Shown piece by piece: positions 61,484 through 64,000 of a DNA stretch of 64,000 bases (position 1 is the first letter of the stretch; every line of letters begins with the position of its first letter). Both the position numbers and the translations under genes were made by a program. Location of the stretch: the NCBI GenBank assembly GCA_021776175.1, contig JAJFGJ010000036.1, positions 1 through 64,000 on the forward strand, in the 5' to 3' direction. The notes under the pieces are model-generated. The model searched no databases. It saw only the letters and a list, made by a program, of their open reading frames with translations, and was not told the origin of the DNA. The stretch comes from Kiloniellaceae bacterium (lineage in GTDB: Bacteria; Pseudomonadota; Alphaproteobacteria; Kiloniellales; J153).

Positions 61484-62263
61484 TTGGCAAACAGCCCGCG
61501 CCAGGACCAAATCCTGGATCTCGTCCGGCGGCACGGCTTCGTCTCGATCGACGATTTAGCCCAGCGCTTTGGGGTCACGACCCAAACCATACGCCGCGAT
61601 ATCAATGCCTTGTGCCATCGCGCCTTACTGCGCCGTTACCACGGCGGAGCCGGACTGCCATCCAGCGTCGAGAACCTCGCCTATCCGACGCGGCAAGTCC
61701 TGTGCCTGGAGGAGAAGCGGCATATCGCACGTCTGCTGGCCCGTCATATCCCGAACCGGGCCTCGCTTTTTATCAACATCGGCACCACCACGGAGGAAGT
61801 CGCCAAGGCCTTGATGGACCACGCCAGCTTGCGCGTCATCACCAATAACCTCAATGTCGCCAGTATCATGAGCGGCAACCCGGATTTCGAGGTGATCATG
61901 GCCGGCGGCACGGTAAGAGCCCGCGACCGCGGCATCGTGGGCCCGGCGGCCATCGATCTTATCGGGCAATTCAAAGTCGATTTCGGCATCATCGGCATTA
62001 GCGGAATCGACCAAGATGGCACCCTGCTCGATTTCGATTATCAGGAGGTCCGGGCGGCCCAAGCCATTATCGCGAATTCGGCCCAGGTGTTCCTGGCGGC
62101 GGACCAAACAAAATACGGCCGAAGCGCTATGGTCCGCTTGGGCCATGTGACGCAGATCGATGCTCTGTTCACGGACCGCGTGCCGCCAAGCGCCCTTTCG
62201 GACGTTCTCGCGGCGGCTCAGGTTCAGATACACGTGGCACCGCCCGAGGGGCTCGATTCCTAG
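61484..62263 (+). CDS. glpR: DeoR-family repressor of glycerol metabolism (GlpR)
   Basis: A 259-residue regulator. The DeoR-type helix-turn-helix is SPRQDQILDLVRRHGFVSIDDLAQRFGVTTQTIRRDINALC; the effector domain has LFINIGTTTEEVAKAL, TNNLNVASIMSGNPDFEVIMAGGTVRARD and FGIIGISGIDQDGTLLDFDYQEV, closely like GlpR. The ligand would be glycerol 3-phosphate. TTG 61484 was chosen because AAGGGAG lies 7 bases upstream and the protein then aligns residue for residue with the E. coli GlpR start; ATG 61448 is inside the operator-like dyad. glpD follows. Confidence 0.9.
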   Translation: MANSPRQDQILDLVRRHGFVSIDDLAQRFGVTTQTIRRDINALCHRALLRRYHGGAGLPSSVENLAYPTRQVLCLEEKRHIARLLARHIPNRASLFINIGTTTEEVAKALMDHASLRVITNNLNVASIMSGNPDFEVIMAGGTVRARDRGIVGPAAIDLIGQFKVDFGIIGISGIDQDGTLLDFDYQEVRAAQAIIANSAQVFLAADQTKYGRSAMVRLGHVTQIDALFTDRVPPSALSDVLAAAQVQIHVAPPEGLDS

Positions 62264-62313
62264 GCTCGCATTTGAGTTTCGCCCCGGTCTCTTTGGATTA
62301 CACCATTTCGTCA

Positions 62314-62387
62314 TGAACATTCTACGTCTGCGACACCATGAATGTTCACATCTGAATAAAATGAACCTATATCTTTTCGCTTGTGAA
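62314..62387. promoter_or_regulatory. Operator-like sites ahead of glpD
   Basis: TGAACATTC (62314-62322) and GAATGTTCA (62340-62348) are exact reverse complements with 17 bases between. Two TTC-N6-GAA elements, TTCACATCTGAA (62345-62356) and TTCGCTTGTGAA (62376-62387), are 31 bases apart, about three helical turns. Their core is the same as in the dyad before glpR. They lie in the AT-rich 238-base gap between glpR and glpD, so GlpR binding is likely but not proven. Confidence 0.5.
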
Positions 62388-62501
62388 TAAAAATCCCGAT
62401 ACCTATGGTTAACCCTTAAGCGGTGTGGGGGCACCAACTTATCGGTATCAAGAAGCCTCAAGAATTTTGCCATAACGGCCGGACAGGAAGGGCATTTGCG
62501 G

Positions 62502-64000
62502 TGTCGGAAGCGGACCCGGTCGATCTTTTAGTTGTAGGCGGCGGTATCAACGGCGTGGGGATCGCGCGTGACGCCGCGGGCCGGGGTCTGTCCGTCGTGT
62601 TATGCGAGCAAGACGATTTAGGCGGCGCGACCTCTTCGGCCAGTACCAAGCTGATTCATGGCGGTCTGCGTTATCTGGAAACCTTTGAGTTCCGCCTGGT
62701 GCGCGAGGCCTTGATCGAGCGCGAAGTCCTGCTGAACGCGGCGCCCCATATCATTTGGCCGTTGCGGTTCGTCTTGCCGCACAATGGCGGCCTGCGCCCG
62801 GCCTGGATGGTTCGGCTCGGCCTGTTTCTCTACGATCATTTGGGCGGCCGCGAGAAATTACCCGGATCCTATGGATTGAACCTGCGCGACGACCCCGCAG
62901 GGCGGCCCCTGAAAGATAAATTCACCAAGGCGTTCTGCTACTCGGACTGCTGGGTGCAGGATTCTCGGCTGGTGATCCTGAACGCCATGGACGCGGCCGA
63001 GCGCGGCGCCGAGATTTTACCGCGCACCCGCTGTACGGCCTTGCGCCGCTCCGACAACCTCTGGCATGCGACGCTGGAACCGCGCCACGGTGGCGCGGAG
63101 TCGCGCTTACGCGCCCGCGCGGCGGTCAATGCCGCCGGGCCTTGGGTCGGCGAGGTGCTGAGCGATATAGCTGGAGGCAACCGGGAAAACCGCCTGCGCC
63201 TGGTCAAGGGAAGCCACATCGTGGTGCCGCGCATCGGCGAGGGCGACCAAGCTTACATTCTGCAAAACGATGACCGGCGAATCGTCTTCATTATTCCATA
63301 CGAACAAGATTATTCCTTGATCGGAACCACCGACGTTCCCTACGACGGCGACCCGGTGGATGTCCGGATCTCCGGTAGCGAGATCGACTACCTGTGCACG
63401 GCGGTAAACCGGTACCTGGATAAACCGGTCGCGCCCGACGATGTGATTTGGAGTTACGCCGGGGTACGCCCGCTTTACGACGATGCCAGCGCCAACGTGT
63501 CCGCGGTCACCCGCGATTACGTCTTCGATATCGACCGGGGGCGCGAAGACAACGGCGCGCCGATGCTGTCGATTTTCGGCGGCAAAATCACCACCTACCG
63601 TAAGCTGGCCGAGCACGCGGTAGAGAAACTTCTGCCCATGGTGGAACGCACGGGGCCTGCTTGGACGCAAGGCGCTACTTTGCCTGGGGGCGATATGCCG
63701 GGCGGCGACTTCGAAGCTTTCGCGACCGGCCTGCGCCGGGAAAAGCCCTGGCTGCCCGCCGATCTGGCTTGGCGTTACGCGCGGGCCTACGGCACCCGCA
63801 CAGACCGCCTGCTGAACGGCGCGAGCGACTTGGCGGACCTCGGAGGAGATTTAGGCGACGGCGTTCACGAGGCCGAGATCGCCTATCTGCGCAAGCATGA
63901 ATGGGCGGCGACCGCCGAAGACGTTCTATGGCGCCGCTCCAAGCTGGGGCTTCATGTGGCGGCGCCGACGCTCGCACGCTTGGCCACGCTTTTCGGAGAG
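62502..64000 (+). CDS. glpD: Glycerol-3-phosphate dehydrogenase, aerobic (partial at right edge)
   Basis: At least 499 residues with no stop before the window ends, close to the usual length of about 505. Starts at GTG 62502, with AGGAAGGG upstream. The FAD-binding N-terminus is DLLVVGGGINGVGIARDAAG; further GlpD marks are GATSSASTKLIHGGLRYLE, RFVLPHNGGLRPAWMVRLG, YSDCWVQDSRLVILNAMDAAERGAE and GGKITTYRKLAEHAVEKL. It oxidises glycerol 3-phosphate to dihydroxyacetone phosphate at the inner membrane and feeds quinones. GlpR is encoded just upstream, so induction by glycerol 3-phosphate is expected. Confidence 0.95.

Overview
The window reads as a chromosomal segment of a free-living, GC-rich alphaproteobacterium, most likely of the Rhodospirillales or a near relative. 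Pointers to this are the bolA / J-domain / cobS / cobT block, a MipZ-type division-positioning ATPase, a BamF-type (DUF3035) lipoprotein beside lspA-ileS-ribF, a paired M16 protease module, and an L-malyl-CoA/beta-methylmalyl-CoA lyase of the ethylmalonyl-CoA pathway type. Genes are dense on both strands and most are housekeeping. I see no rRNA, tRNA, CRISPR array, prophage or intact insertion sequence.

Layout. 1-5.1 kb: a REP-like inverted repeat, a GST-family protein, a flavin amine oxidase-like protein, then a TPP riboswitch driving a thiamine-precursor binding protein (ThiY type) and TenA, with Mcl on the opposite strand. 5.2-10.1 kb: xerD and an exported protein of unknown function plus a 46-residue membrane microprotein on the minus strand, divergent from aroK-aroB. 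10.2-16.9 kb: a DUF21/CBS transporter-like protein, DUF2889, a ribbon-helix-helix protein, then bolA, a J-domain protein, cobS and cobT. 16.9-28 kb, all minus: dienelactone hydrolase, rpmB, meaB, a small unknown, an Atm1-type ABC exporter, methylmalonyl-CoA mutase, a composite adenylate cyclase, a HAD phosphatase and a degenerate EAL protein. 28.3-35.3 kb: pmbA, a lipid kinase, then a lipid A block (MsbA-like exporter, DUF374 acyltransferase, lpxK, LpxL-like acyltransferase) ending in a very long perfect palindrome.

35.3-44 kb: a SPOR lipid/envelope protein, M23 peptidase and xseA (minus); purD, an unknown gene and mipZ (plus); then, convergent to these, a ParA-type ATPase whose stop overlaps the start of a large single-pass protein with Ig-like and SPOR domains. 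This puts two ParA/MipZ-superfamily ATPases and a septal-peptidoglycan-type anchor within 4 kb. 44-50 kb: tadA, DUF3775, a RluB-type pseudouridine synthase, rsmD, hpf, mutL and pgi. The pgi promoter end has been disturbed: a parDE toxin-antitoxin module lies between two near-identical copies of the first 43 codons and leader of pgi. 51.3-61.2 kb, all minus: a VTT/DedA-like membrane protein, a probable gene remnant, the inactive and active M16 subunits, bamF, lspA, ileS, ribF and a MaoC hydratase. 61.4-64 kb: glpR and glpD (running off the end) with shared TTC-N6-GAA operator-like sites.

Metabolically, mcl, mutase, MeaB and the MaoC hydratase point to acetyl-CoA or propionyl-CoA assimilation by the ethylmalonyl-CoA route; cobS/cobT supply aerobic cobalt insertion for the cobalamin the mutase needs. 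The most unusual items are the pgi/parDE rearrangement, the ParA-SPOR pair next to mipZ, the 58-bp palindrome after the lipid A block, the short overlapping microprotein gene, and the cyclase and EAL proteins with non-standard architecture.
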